A DNA stretch of 64,000 nt, from the NCBI GenBank assembly GCA_002105175.1, contig MCGE01000014.1:310001-374000 (forward strand), given 5' to 3'. Positions 11,299 to 24,970 of the stretch are shown one piece after another. How positions within the stretch are numbered: the first letter of the stretch is position 1; every line of letters begins with the position of its first letter. A program made the translations under genes and the position numbers. The notes under the pieces were generated by a model that was given only the letters and a program-made list of their open reading frames with translations, was not told the origin of the DNA and did no database searches. The stretch is from Absidia repens. Taxonomy: Eukaryota > Mucoromycota > Mucoromycetes > Mucorales > Cunninghamellaceae.

Positions 11299-14200
11299 AC
11301 AAATGATGGTGACGGTAATGCTGATGGTGGCGCAGAAAACTGTTGTGGCTGCGACTGTGGTTGATGCTGTTGTATACCAGTTATTCCATTCAAAGGTATG
11401 ACAGGCATTGATTGATGGTGCTGCGATGAGGGTGGTGAGTGATGTTGCTGTGCTGATGTGGTTTGTAATTGTAATCCAACGTTTGAAAGAGGCTGAGGTG
11501 GTAATGGTGGTGCAGAATGCGATATAGTACCAGGATGATGGATGTATTCAAGAGGAAGTGGGGCGATAGTGCTGTCTCCATATGTTCCAGTAGGATTTGT
11601 AGCCGCCGCTGCAGAGTGCATTTCCAATGAAGAATGATGTGCCATGACCTTGGACGCCAGTGGGGGTTGAAGAGAGAAGCCAGTAGAGGGATCATGCATT
11701 CCTAGGGCAGTTTGATGTGTTCTTTCATGTTTCTTCAATGACCTAGAATGGTAATATGCCTTGTCACAACCTTCCACTGTACAATAAAAGGGCCGAACGT
11801 TGGAATGTGTCTTGATATGTCTATGTAGTCGATCAAAACATTTAGCTTGTTTTCTTCCAGGCGAACCTCCAATCTCCCTCCGCCTTTTTTTTTTTTTTTT
11901 TTTACACTTACGTTGTCAGAGAATCTGGTCTAGAAAATCGTTTTCCACAACCAACTTCAGTGCATACGAATGGTCGTTCACCCTTTAAATATCAATAAAA
12001 AAATCAATATACTGTATTTTTTCCTATCCATTTTATTTTCATTTTTCATGTACCGTATGAGTCCTTAGGTGATTATACATCTTGTGTCTTTTGGTAAAAG
12101 GGTTCTGGTTCCTTGGACAGTTTTCCCATTCGCAGCTGTAAGTTGCCTTGCCACTGCCGACATGTGTTTCACTGAGATGAGCGATCAAAAGTTGAAGACC
12201 TTCGAATTGTTGTCCACAATTTTTCCAGCCACATGTCATGCGTTGTTGTTCTTGCTGTTGTGGTTCCGCCGTCGCCGAGTCCTTGCTTGTGCTTGTTGTT
12301 TCATCCTGTGGTGTCACAACGCGGTGTTGATTCTGCACAGACGCGTCCTTATCTTTTTCTTGTTTTTGTTGATCGTTCCTTGTCAAACCTGGATGATTGG
12401 ATTCGTCGTCATCGTCGTTTTCATCGTCATCATCTTCGTCTTCGTCTTCTTCGTCCACATCTTCCAATTTCATATCATCAACAGCAGCAGGAGGTGAAGG
12501 CAATTCGGATTTATTAGACGATACTGGGCTGTTCCGTCGAGACGTGCGTTTTTCCTTTTCCAATACGACCAAACGAGCAATCAATTGATCCCTTGACATA
12601 CCAACAAATTCTTGAGCAGACACATTGGGAGACGATGCCTCGGCTACTTTTCGCGAGAGATCCGGGGTAGAGGTTTCACCTTGTTCTTCGGCCATTCCAT
12701 TGATGTGATCCTGAAGCCCCAGTTCGGCTGGTGTCGGAGGCGGCGGCAAGGCAATTTGAAGGGATGGTTTTGAACCTTTGGAGGAGGGCGGTGATGATGA
12801 CGACGAGGGTGATGTATGCTGGCTAGTTCGATGGATGGTGTACTGATCTTCCGAAAACGCCACAGCAGATTGAGGTCCAGCGGTGATAGCCAACGGTAAC
12901 GCCGTGTTGATAGGTGGCCGCGACGATGAAACTGTGTGTCGTCGTGTTTTCTTGACTGTCGGAGACTCATCGTGTTGTTGCTGGTTTTGCTGACGCTGTC
13001 GTTCCTGCTCATTGATAAATGGTCGTTTTCTATCATCACTGGAGAGCATAACAGAAGCTGGTGTATCAGGTTGCTGATGATGACCAGAAGGTGACGATAA
13101 CGCCGAATTTACTAAAAGTGGTTGTGATTGTTGATGGATTGGAGTTGAGGGGACCGTGAATGATGTCATTCCCATAGTGTCATTATTCGTAGGCAGCATT
13201 ACTGATTGACTTGGCACAGAAGAATAATCTCCATGAAGATGAGCTATATGGGGGTCGTTTTGTTGTATAGGAGCAGGAACTATTGCCGGGTGATTCAATG
13301 TTGGTCCACCAGAGTGTTGAGGCTGCTGATGAGTATGGGACATTATTACTGGTTGCTGTTGTTGATGATGATGAGACATTACCAATGCTTGTTGTTGCTG
13401 TTGTTGCTGTTGCTGCTGTTGCTGCTGTTGCTGCTGTTGTTGCTGCTGTTGTTGCTGTTGTTGCTGTTGTTGCTGATAAGAATCTATTCCAACTTGTTGC
13501 GAAGCAATATGCCGGTTATGCTGTTGGTGATGATCTTGTTGTTCTTGCAAAACCGCCAATTGCTGCACCACCGCCGCTTGTTGCGCCATTTGTTCAGCCA
13601 TGACTTGTTGAGCAGCAGCGGCCACAGCCTCTTGACGTTGTTCCACAGATTGTTGTTCTAATTGCTGTTGTTCCAAAACCGTCTTCATGTGTAAGTTGTT
13701 TTGTTGCTGTTGAGATGGTATGATCATGGAGGGTGTTTGATGCATCACTGATTGTTCGATTGGTATTTGCTTTTGATGATGATCTATATTGGCAGAAGGA
13801 TGATTTTGAGTGATTGATAACGATTGTGATTGATCGCAGGGCATTTGTATTGATTGCTGTTGTTGTTGCTGTTGTTCCTGGATGGGATGTGACAATCTAT
13901 AGGATGAATCGAAAGGCACTTGCATCGGTTGCTGCTGTTGTTGTTCTTGACCACCAGGGTGTGATAATTCATTAATCATTGATGAGCTGCCAAAAGAATT
14001 GCCATCTTGAGTTCTAGATACTGTATGGTGCTGAGCCTATTTATGTGAAAACGTTAGTAACTATGATTTGCCAAAACCACAATAGTGAGGGAATTAATTG
14101 GCTTACCTGAAATGTCGACATCATATTTGCATTTTCGGTAGGATCATGTGCCACAGTCATGGAGCCAAGTTCGCCAGGGTATCCCGAAATAGGTGGTGTT

Positions 14201-14912
14201 TCGCCAGGAACGGCAATATGAGATGATGGGTTTACAACACAAGAAGGCTGTTGCTGCTGCTGTTGTTGTAGAAGTTGTTGTTGTTGCTGCTGCTGATTTT
14301 GTTGGTCAACTATGAAACAAAAAAGAAAAGGCAAAAAAGACACTCTCGTTAGTAAAGTTTATGTGAGACTGTAGAAGGGTCAATATTACCTTGAGATAAG
14401 CCTGGCGTTTGAACTGGTGTCATTGCAGATATTGGACCATCTTGTTGATAATGAGTAACAGATGACATGGGCGGTTGATTGTGTGCAATATTATTTCCCT
14501 GGATATATTCTTGCTTCGTCATCTGTTGGTGCTGCTGCTGGTGCTGCTGCTGTGGCTGTAAAGTATGGTTAGAATTCGAGTCCATGGTCATTTGAGACGG
14601 TAAAGGCGTTTGTTGTAAAGGCAAATTGTTTGTTCCTGTTGTTTGCAAAAGATGTTGCTGCAATAAAGGCTGACCATCATCAGGTGTTGTCAGTTTTGAT
14701 ATCAGTTCCATTTTTGTTTGAGGTCCGGTTTGTTGGCAAGGGCTAGTATTTGTAGCTGATGGGAAAGGAAAAGCTTCAGAATAATTTGAACCAGGTTCTG
14801 TAGACTGAATGAACTGTGTATAGCCGAGTGGACCTGAAGAGGAGGAAGACGAAGAAGAAGAGGGTGGAGGAGACATGACTTGGCTAGAATACGCAGATTG
14901 TTGGGTTTCCAT
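10962..14912 (-). CDS. C2H2 zinc-finger transcription factor with polyglutamine tracts
   Basis: Exons (minus) are 14390-14912, 14107-14309, 12054-14036, 11912-11982 and 10962-11820, giving 1212 residues. Four consecutive C2H2 fingers lie at about residues 842-960: C-x4-C-x12-H-x4-H, C-x4-C-x15-H-x3-H, then CTEVGCGKRF...HIKTH and CTVEGCDKAYYHSRSLKKHERTH, joined by THTGERPF and THSNVRPF linkers, an arrangement like GLI/ZIC-type factors. Two introns cut inside the finger array; the 11820/11821 acceptor was chosen because it restores HIKTH. The rest is Gln/Ser/Pro-rich with about 30 consecutive Gln near residue 430 and about 33 near 1101-1133, plus an acidic DEEDEDEDDDDEN stretch. It is probably a nuclear regulator; its targets are unknown. 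Confidence 0.85.
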
Positions 14913-15694
14913 TGTCTGTTGTGATAGTAAAATGATATGTCCCTAAAAGGGAAGGTAAATTAAGTAAAAAAAAAAAGATAAAATATAAAGAAGAGCACTG
15001 AATGAGACGTTCTTCCTTCAATGTGTATAAAAAAGAGAGTAAAATTCAAAGCAGTAAAAGCGTATGTTATCAAGACAAAAAAAAAAAGGGGAGGAAAAAA
15101 TTTTAAAAGAGAGCTGCGGGGATCTAAAATCCATCCAACAATATTTCTCTCAACCATTTTTGCACCCAATGTTTCGCATCCGTTTATTATTCAGGAAAAA
15201 GTAACACTTCGTAAGTTTTTCAGTGTTCTCACTGGTGTTACCAAATTCTTTCATTGGGATCCATTTCCCCCAACAACATAACTCATATAATCCTTTCCCT
15301 ACTTATAGCTAAGACTTCCAGGTTTGATATTGTATCAACAGATAATTGACGATCAGAGGAGTCAATATATGGTATTTTCAATATCATTCATTATCTACAA
15401 GATGTCTTATATTAATAAAGTATTGATATTGGCAAGTTATCAATATTGGTATCTGTATTGACAGTACCATATTAATTTGATATGTACAATATATAGCTGC
15501 TTATCTGTAGTGCCTTATAAATGCCACATTGACCGCGAATAGCGGAATTTGAAAGTATCATCTTAAACCTACTGGCTCCAAAAAAAAAATTGTCGCGCTC
15601 AGAAAAAAAGCGGCACAGCATTTTTTTTTTTTTTCATCCACTCCTTTTCTTCCATTCATTCCCTCTTTATATCACCTGAACTTTATCAAGTACA
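14913..15694. promoter_or_regulatory. Divergent intergenic region between zinc-finger factor and Rad54
   Basis: The two genes start head to head, 782 bp apart, so both promoters lie here. The DNA is AT-rich with short T runs near 15620. The only open frames are short. No specific operator could be named. Confidence 0.4.
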
Positions 15695-18600
15695 ATGCAA
15701 TTGAAAAAACCAAAGTCCCTTATTTTACAACAAAGAAAAGAGCAACAATTGGCAGCGGAACAAACCAGGTTGTCTAAACGAAAAAGAACAGTGGTATCTT
15801 ACAAAATTGACGATGATTTTGCCAGCAAAGAAAACGATTGTGATTCAAGCTATGGACAGGACGACGAAAATACTTATCGACCAACCAGCGGAAGCTCGAA
15901 AAGAATATGCACCATGTTAAGCAACGATTTTAGCAAGTCCAAATGTTTTCAGCCCATGGCACGACGACCGACCTCTTCTTCCTCTATCTCTATTCTCAGC
16001 AAAAAATTCCGGGTTCCTTTGGCAGATCACAGCACCAACAGCACCATGGATACTTCGATGGATGCTCGGCGGACACTAGGCATTCGACGACGTAATGGTG
16101 CAAGACATCGGCAACTATACGATCATACTGCGGAAGATGCGTTTGTACTTTGGGACCCTGATGTTGATACTCCACCTGAAGCCGTATTACCTACAGAAGA
16201 CAAAACGAGGAATACTACCAAAGATAAAGGAAGAGGACGATCAACTTCACCTGAATCATCGCCAACGGCAACAGAAAACAAGGTCGTACTCAGTGGAAAA
16301 TCTCTGGCGGAAATCCTTGGCTTGAAAAAAGAGGTGTCCAAAAAATGTCACGTTGTGGTGGATCCAGTGCTGGCCAAAATTCTTCGCCCTCACCAGGTGG
16401 AAGGTGTACGCTTCTTATTCAAATGCACTACTGGGAAGGTTGACCCGAATGCCTTTGGATGTATCATGGCGGATGAAATGGGTCTTGGTAAAACTGTAAG
16501 TGAACAATGTGAAAAATAATTGGCTTGGATCGGCATGAATTGACATGTACTTCTTTTTAGTTACAATGCATCTCATTGGTATGGACTCTTCTAAGACAAT
16601 CGGATGAATTAGGAAAACCCACCATACAAAAAGCCATCATCACTTGTCCTTCAAGTTTGGTACGAAATTGGGCAAATGAAATTGGTAATGATTATGTTTT
16701 GTTTTTAAGCAAACGGAATATTTTACACTGACAATCATCTTTCTTTAATTTTAGTGAAATGGTTAGGGGAAACTCGGGTGCGACCGTTGACGATCGATAA
16801 TTCGGGAAGCAAGGAGAAAATAGCCTCAGTGAAACAATGGGCAGCTGCTCAAGGACAACTCGTCAATCCAGGTAATATACAAAGAGGAAAACTGATATTG
16901 AATGGAATCTCAACGAATAATAAACCAAATTGTTTATATCAGTACTTATCATCTCATATGAAACACTTCGTGCTTATACCAAATATATGAAGAATTGCCC
17001 AATTGGATTACTGCTATGTGATGAAGGCCATCGACTCAAGAATGGTGGTAAGTAAATATACTTTGAAACATAACAATGATAATAGTAAATATGTATTACT
17101 GTATTGATTGCTTCTTTTTTCTTAGAATCCCAGCTCTTCAAAGAATTAAATAAGCTTCAGGTCCGTCGCCGTGTTATTTTATCAGGGACTCCCATCCAGG
17201 TAAAGAAGTGAAATATCACGATTACACCTAGGTCAATATACGTTGCTCATTCTCATTCTCCCAATATATATATTTGCATATAGAATGACCTAAGTGAATA
17301 TTACAACCTTATCGACTTTGCCAATCCTGGTCTCCTTGGTACACCTAACGAATTCCGCAGAAACTACGAAAACCCTATCCAACGCGGCCGTGATTCGGAT
17401 GCATCAGATGCCGCCAGAAAACTCAGCGATCAGAAAGTACAAGAATTCTGGACGATTGTATCGAAATTTACCATCAGACGAACAAATGATATTCTCACCA
17501 AGTATCGTAAGTCCATTAAAAAAAAGGAGCTACTACATGATAAATTTTGAATCGTACTTTTTTTTTTATGATTATAGTACCACGAAAATATGAACATGTG
17601 GTTTTTTGCAATCTATCGTCTCTGCAAAGGAAACTTTACGATGTATTTCTGACTTCACCCGAAATCAAACGATTACTTCGTGGTCAAGGAAGCCAGCCGT
17701 TGAAGGTAAGTCTGCATAGATCGTAGCCATATGGAATACGTACTTCAATTGATCACCCTTATTTTACATATAGGCCATCACTTTACTCAAGAAACTATGC
17801 AACCATCCTGATTTATTGGACTTGCCATCACAATTAGAAGGTTCAGAAGAAGTTTTACCTCAAGGATATGTCAGTAGTTATGGCTCTGGAAAAACAGGCA
17901 CGGTGATCTCTAGTTTATCGGGCAAATTCATCGTCTTGGATCGCATGCTGGCAAAAATCAAAAAGGAAACCAACGACAAAATCGTCCTCATCAGCAATTA
18001 TACACAAACACTGGATCTCTTCGAGCAATTCTGTATTCAAAAACAGTAAGGAAGAAAACCATTTATCATATGTTATACGTACTAAAAATCATATTTTACC
18101 CTTTAATCTTCTTATAGTTATGGTGTTCTCCGGTTAGATGGTACGATGAATATTACCAAACGACAAAAATTGGTCGATCAATTTAATGATCCAGATGCTC
18201 CTGAATTCGTATTTTTGCTCAGTAGCAAGGCAGGCGGGTGTGGATTGAACTTGATCGGTGCTAACCGTTTGGTATTATTTGATCCTGGTAAGAAAAATGT
18301 GTTTTTGTATCGAATCAAAACGTGTCTATTCACTTCTCACTTCCTTGATGTATAGATTGGAATCCTGCAGCAGATCAACAAGCATTAGCGCGTGTCTGGC
18401 GTGATGGACAAAGAAAAGATTGTAAGTGTAGGCGTGTGTTAAACGGGGATATCGCATGTTATTCATTTTTGTCTTCTTCGTAGGCTTCATTTATCGTTTT
18501 ATTGGTGCTGGCACAATCGAAGAAAAGATATTTCAAAGACAATCTCACAAGCAATCCTTATCCAACTGTGTAGTGGACGAAGCAACCGATACCGAACGCC

Positions 18601-19033
18601 ATTTCTCAGTGGAAAACATGCGACAACTCTTTCAACTGAATACAACAAGTGAATGCGAAACTCACGATACATTTAAATGTAAGTTGACTATTCCTTAATT
18701 CCTTATTTTTTCCCCTCCCTTCTCCCACAAAATAGCGGGATAATTCATAGATACCTTTTTTTTTTTTTTTGACGCACTAGGCAAACGATGCATTCAAGGT
18801 CGACAACATCGATCTGCAGACACCATGCAATATGGTGACTCTAGCACGTAAGTTTTAATTGGATGCTGGGTACATCAATGGGTCATCTTCTGCTCACCTC
18901 GTTTTTCTTGTACATATATAGTTGGGATCATTTTGACAAAGATCTGCTGAAACTGCCTGACCCCATTTTGAAAGAAGAAGCTGGTAAAGGAATCGTTTCT
19001 TATGTCTTCCAATATGTTTCAAGCATGGAATAG
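15695..19033 (+). CDS. RAD54: Rad54 DNA translocase of homologous recombination
   Basis: Thirteen exons: 15695-16495, 16561-16684, 16755-16871, 16943-17047, 17126-17199, 17284-17506, 17578-17705, 17774-18045, 18118-18287, 18356-18421, 18484-18678, 18781-18847 and 18922-19033. All phases close on an 817-residue protein, the usual Rad54 size. SNF2 ATPase motifs are present: [13 protein letters not shown] (about 229), Walker A DEMGLGKT (260-267), DEGH box (374-377), LSGTPIQNDLSEYY, the helicase C region [19 protein letters not shown], and motif [15 protein letters not shown] (about 680-692). The C-terminal CKRCIQG and W-rich end fit Rad54. It remodels DNA with Rad51 filaments during strand exchange. 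The N-terminal 200 residues are basic and poorly conserved, as usual. Confidence 0.95.
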
Positions 19034-19645
19034 TAGCTTAGTTTAGATTGATTTAGTTTAGTTTAATTTAGTTAGTTGCACATAGACGCCTTCTCATCTT
19101 CATATCTCTGTTATCATATACATCTTTTTCTTAGGATAGATCATATACCGTTATTGCCTTTTTTTTATAAACATGCATGCAAAATAAAATCATCGTCATC
19201 TTCCATTCATTATATTCCTATATTTTTTTGATTTTTTGTGTTGTAGCTAGCTAACATGCCTGCGAAACTCAAACCTTCCTTACCACACATTTTCTTCATT
19301 TTCTGACATATAATATTACACATATACATATAGTATAAATCATATCCTTGACTTTTTATTGAAATGCTCACACACACAGATATATATGTATATATTCGTA
19401 TAGATATAGATAAGTTCATCAATATTCAAACCTTTCCCCTGCTACCCCGTCTTTTTTTTTTTTTATGTACAGGCACATATCAACCCCAATCTAATAAAAA
19501 TAGTCTCCATGATGGTTTTCATATCAATACAATGATTACAATAAAGCTTTATTAGATATAATCAATATACAAAATACTAAACTACACGTACAAAAAATAG
19601 TAATAATGATAAAAAAAAAATGGAAAAACATTGCTACAGACTAAG
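19034..19645. other. Convergent 3' intergenic region
   Basis: The region lies between the 3' ends of Rad54 and the anillin-like gene. It contains AATAAA-type signals in both directions (near 19182 on plus; TTTATTAG near 19547 on minus). No gene is seen. Confidence 0.45.
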
Positions 19646-20181
19646 TTATATAGGTAGCCAAGCAGGTAGGCTGGGAATACGTCCGAGGATGAGTTTCAGC
19701 ACATGCAGCCATTGATCACGTTTATCATTCGAGTCGCAGAAAAAATCGATCTTGTCTCCATTACTGAATTTTAAGTGGAAGCCGTTTTTGACCGAGTAGC
19801 AAGAGATATTATCATCATCATCACCGTGGTGATCATCGTCATCCTTATTGTTGAAGGTATCCAAATTGAATGATGTGGCAGAAGTTGAAAGAGATAAAGT
19901 CGAGTCATCAAAAGATACTGAAAGGTCGTTGTTGCGGCTATTGCTGTCATCGCTGTAAGTTTCAAGTGCCGTCATCAATGACATTACGTCCGCTTCAGGA
20001 TCCTGCACGTTGCTGCTGCTATTGATCTTTCTATCCACAAGGACCCGATGATCACACACAAGCTCCACTGCCTGAGAAAGATCAATCCAAGACCTTGGTG
20101 AATGTACGGTGTCCGTATACGAATACAGCTTGCTTCCAGTTAGCTTAAAATAACGTCGTCGCCAAAACTATTGCATCATGA

Positions 20182-20226
<45 letters not shown>

Positions 20227-23129
20227 AGGTATATTAAGATTTAAACGAGTTTCTCTCCCACCGCCTGCTCTCTGTCTTTTTGTTACCTTGATATCCCCTC
20301 CTAATTGATACATATAGCCACATTGCCAAACCCTTTGGTGAAATTGTTGTATATTCAAAGCATTTTCACAACCATCCATATTAGTAGGTAAATTTGTCAT
20401 CTTTCAGTAAAAGGCCAAAAAAAAAAAAAAAAAAAAAAAAAGTGAGTCTGACGTTTTCTTCACATTAACTTATGGCTTAATTACTTGGGGATGGACATTG
20501 GGCAAATAAAAAAGTTCGATGGTGATTTTACCCACAGCCTTTTCTTGCACCACTGTCCGTCGAGAAGAAGAGGACGTCAATTTCCTTGCGGGTCGATACC
20601 ATCCGTTGACCAAAGCAAAGGAGGCGGTACATAAGGTGGTTTGACATTGAAAGGCAATAGATGGGAGGGAAATCCGTGTTTGAGCCAAGGACCTGTCTTC
20701 CGCATGAATATACCTGGTTAGATCTCCGCTAATTGGTTTCCTATCCGCCCATGAGGTTCGTTTTGACCATCGTCTCGTGTTGGTATCGGAAGGTTGGTTA
20801 GCTTGAAGGGTCAAAGTCAATTCGGTATCTGGTATCACATCGTCCCTAAATGCATAAAAAGGGGTTAGGAAAGAGAAAAAAAAAGTGAGTATGGCAGGTT
20901 AATAGGACGAATGATATATTCACTTACAATATGAATTCGTGGTTAAAATGGATATCATGTTGCATTGAATAATAACCTGATTCAAAATGATCATTTCCAT
21001 TGATGACTGAACATCGTATACTTGGTGCATCTAACCCCCCCCCCAAAAAAAAGGTCAGCTGTCGTCTGGTTTCATCATCCCTATACTTTTTTTTTTCTTT
21101 TCTTCTTACCATTGTCGATTGGGAAATCTAGATTTTCAGCCGCAATCACTTTGAGGTACAGTCGGCCGCTTTTCACTGTGTTCAAATCGATATGATTGGT
21201 ATTACGCAAAATTGATTCCTTCGTAGATAAGGTGGCGTCCTCCGGATGATCCTAAAGTTATCAAAAAATAAAAATAAAAATAGTTAGTTCCCCGCGCATT
21301 GCCATATCTCTCTCTTAGCCTCTTGTTTTTTGTTTCCAATTACCAATAGATGCCAAATTCTTGAGGAATGGACTAGCTGATGATCATTATTTTCCTTCAC
21401 CCATTTGTTCTGCTGCGTAGACATTTCATCGTTCACTGGTTTACTGACTTCACTAGAGCGGACCTAATATATATATATATTATATATATATAAAGGTTAG
21501 TAATGGTGATAAGACTACGGTCTCTCTATCTATCTCCTTTTTTTTTTTTTTTTGTGCTTACCGAGTCGTCGCATGCAATTTTATCCAATTCTTGTAAAAC
21601 AATTTCACCAAAGTCATCCGTGGCTGTGTCATAGGGAGCAGTGTCTAGCCCAGTCGTCATACCGTAATTGTTACCATACTCTGGGAGGTTGAGCTGCTTT
21701 GGAGAGCTACCGGCGTTATTGTTCTCCATCTGTGATTTATGGTCATTGTCTTCACTGTCGTCAACGGGAGCTGCATCAGCCAAGGTAGTGGTGCTGGAAT
21801 AAGTGTCATCCGAAAGCGATGATGCCGAATCCTGTTGCTGATGGCTGATCGAGGCTTCTGTTTGTTTACCATTCGTCTGATCTTCATATTTTTGTTGTTG
21901 TTGCTTCTGTCCATCAACCGTCGGTGTTTTCGCTCTTTCGATCGCTTGCTTGATTTCGTTCTGTACGGCGTCTAGCGTTTTGTGGAATCCAGGTGGTGCT
22001 TGTGTTGATGAAAGGCGTTTAACGGGCATTCGTCTGAGGGAAGGTGTGTGGTGATGTGAACGCTTCTCCAAAATGTCAAGAATAGCGTTTTTCGATACTT
22101 TGGTACCTTTTCTTCGGAAGACCAATGGGCTGGCAGACTGTGAGGTGGCGGATGAGGATGATGTTGTAGGTACAAGGGAAACGACTGAGGAGGAGGCTTG
22201 AGGCATTGGTAGAGAGCAAGTAGAAGCATTCACGTTTTGTTTGAAGAATGATGACCGGAGGGCGTTGATCTTGTTACTGCTATACTCAATGGAAGATGAC
22301 GACAATGACGAAGAGGTGGAGGTGGTGGATACGGACGATAACGATGATGTCGAAGTCTGAGATTCTGTAGATGAGAAAGGTATATCGGTGATGATGTTGT
22401 TGTTGCTATTGGTATGGTGGAGAGGTGAAGCCTGGATATCGGCTGATGGTGACGAAAGAGCATTTACTGATTGTGGTTCCATAGGCAAAAATGTTGATCC
22501 ATAGTTAGTACAACCATCACTGTTTTTTTCTAAAAAGAGAAAAAGAAGAAGAATGAAATGAGTGAAACAGTTTGCTTTCATTGTTGAGTTATTCCCGTCA
22601 TGTTACCTTCCAAACCTTGGCTTTTGTTGTCATCTATCAAGTCGCCAAGTTTTGTACCATCATTATCATCATCATAGGGTGGTGGAGGTTCAAAAAATTC
22701 AATGACATCGTTAAAAGTTACCCGCCGCCGCCGACGAGACTGAGTTGCACGCTGTTGCTGATTCGATTCCAATTTCGGGGCAAGGACAGACCAAGTTTTA
22801 TCCAAAAGAGCACGATCATGATCCGGGGAACCAAAGCGAGACTTTTTTTCTGGTCCATCAGAGAGAGAAAGGGTCACTTGTTGAAAAGGTTGCTGAGCCA
22901 TGCCAGATTTTGTGGGGAATAAGGGACTCATGCTGCCTGCCATTGAGCCAATGGACGATGTTCGCATTGCAAGAGACGCCACCTGAATCTTTTTCGATGC
23001 ATAGGTTTTGCCCAGTTCTTGTTGTGGTGAAGATTTTGTGTCGGCTTTCAACTGTGTTGGGGAAGCATTCGCTGTCAGGTCTTGCTTGGAATTAGAATCG
23101 GGTAGATCTGGCCATTGAAGATGTGTCAT
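19646..23129 (-). CDS. Anillin/Bud4-like cytokinesis protein with C-terminal PH domain
   Basis: Exons (minus) are 22607-23129, 21562-22529, 21344-21463, 21110-21251, 20928-21030, 20485-20845, 20287-20400 and 19646-20167, in phase, 950 residues. The N-terminal 500 residues are Ser-rich and look disordered. Residues about 540-740 resemble the anillin homology region (GRLYLKVIAAENLDFPIDN, CSVINGNDHFESGYYSM, ITIELFYLPNVHPQ, LPTNMDGCENAL). A PH domain follows (FHQRVWQCGYMYQLGGDIKFWRRRYFKLTG ... LKFSNGDKIDFF ... RDQWLHVLKLIL), broken by a Ser/Asp-rich insertion (about residues 815-890). Relatives (anillin, Mid2, Bud4) bind septins and RhoGTPase modules at the division site. The assignment to Bud4 or Mid2 is not resolved. 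Confidence 0.82.
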
Positions 23130-24010
23130 AATTGTTGTGTTTGAATTGGCTCACAAGGTATAAATGGATATGCGAAAGGAATCCCTTGGTGAAGAAAGGA
23201 ATATTGTATTAAAGGGATAAGAAAAAAAGGGGTGGTAGGGTATAGATAAAGAAAAAGAAGGAAGAAAGAAAACAAAAAAGGGGCAGTATTTTTTTTTATG
23301 TTGTTGTGGACTTCCTAATTTGGGCGCAACATTTCCAGATGTGGAGAGCAAGCTGATTTTTTGAGACACATGGTATTGTTTTTATTATCGTCATTTATAC
23401 TAAAAAATAAAGACCTAAAGTATTATATACATATAAATATTATACTCAAGCTATTTTTTATCATGAGGTTATTTATGAACATGATATTGTAACATACATA
23501 TGAAATCATTTTTGTCTACTCTGACCAAGCAGCGTCAGTCCACTCCCCGCCACTCCACATTTGTACGTAAAGACAGTAAACACAGCCACTGAAAAGTCAA
23601 TATTTTTGTTGTTACTTAATATTGAATGTGGCCGCAGTATTGCATTGTATGCCCACACTATGCAGACGCATTACGCAGGCGACGCCTGCTTCATTTATAT
23701 GTAAACTCCGACCGTCAAGTATTTTTTACCTTAGTGGAAAAATCGGCTGGCTGTTATGGGCTATACACAATGCAAACATATGGTACTCTACAGACCTACA
23801 TACAAAAATATTGCAGTACATACAGTTTATATAGGACGCATGGGGTGGGGTTCATAGGACTACCTGCTATGCTCAACATTCTCTTGGCCGTCGATTTTTA
23901 TTGTGTGAAATTGAGCATTGATGTCTTCGTGATTGGCCCCTTGTTAACAACTGTAACTGGCATTCATATGTTTTCGCTGTCCATTTGTAATGAAAAGAAT
24001 GGACAGGGTA
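23130..24010. other. Intergenic, no convincing gene
   Basis: An open stretch at 23626-24036 (+) encodes no recognisable protein and runs into the repeat copy at its right end. Otherwise the DNA is AT-rich. Confidence 0.4.
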
Positions 24011-24014
24011 TTTT

Positions 24015-24859
24015 ATATGCAGTACGCCCAGCCTAGTGGAGGTTATAATATTGTATATGAAGGCTACGTTGACGATCTGGTCTTGATTAATTGATATAAA
24101 TGGTCAAGCGGGAATACACACATATTAAACATCAAGCGATCTAGAATTACTAACCGCTTGCTGGGGCTCTGGGAAAAAAGCAATCGTAGAACTGCAAAAT
24201 AGGTGTTCAATAAGACACTCATTAAGCGCCCCCCCCAGCTACTATGGTGACATTGCTAACTATTTGATAAGTCAAAACATGGAAATAAAAAGTATATGTT
24301 TATTTGATGCATACAGCCTAGCTATAGAGTTGCTAAACTGAAAGCGAAGGGTTCATGGTAACAAAAGATCTATCTATTGGAGGTAGCATGAAGGAGGCTA
24401 TCGAGTATTTGAAGAATGGTAGAAACCATCCTATATGTACAATGGTAAATGAGGAGCTTGGATATAACATGTACAAAGCTTGAGTAAGACTGAAGAGGTA
24501 TCGTTTATTGAAGCACCCAATTGGTCAACGCTAATCAAAAATGGTGATGGTAGTAAAAAAAAAAAAAAAAAAAAGGATCTATTGTATAAGACATGAAAGA
24601 AACTGATGGTACATTTTCATTGGAGTATGTAAAAGAGACATATTTTATTTGGGTATCGACACAAACTATGGACAAACTGAAACTAAACTAAGCTAATGAG
24701 GGTTCAAAAAGTCAACTAATGTTGGTCCCAAATCCTGAATCCAAAATGAAAGGGTTTCCACATGCATCTTATAATCCCTGATCTGAAAACTCTTCTAAAC
24801 TAGTCCTAACATTAATCTATGATCATCATGACCTCAAAGAAGTCTAATGGTGAACAAAA

Positions 24860-24891
<32 letters not shown>

Positions 24892-24970
24892 TGTGCGAAT
24901 AATAAAAATCGGGGAAGAACTAAAATGAAAATCATCGTCGACGGGATTTGGAATGCTTTTTGTGGTCTTG
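24015..24970 (-). repeat. Dispersed repeat family, long copy B
   Basis: The conserved core is at about 24640-24850 on the minus strand. The promoter-like end (about 24850-24965) keeps the long T tract but reads GTCGACGATG where others have CCCACGTGAA, so CACGTG is lost. The far end (24015-24130: TAGTGGAGGTTATAATATTG and CGTTGACGA on the plus strand) matches the far end of copy D, so the family's full unit is close to 1 kb. Confidence 0.75.

Noticed and set aside
13206..13661. Long Leu/Ala-rich open frames antisense to the zinc-finger gene
   Set aside because: They are shadows of the CAA/CAG polyglutamine tract read on the other strand.
23626..24036. Open frame of 136 codons (+) left of repeat copy B
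   Set aside because: No recognisable family, no codon bias, and the end runs into the repeat; it is likely a chance open frame.
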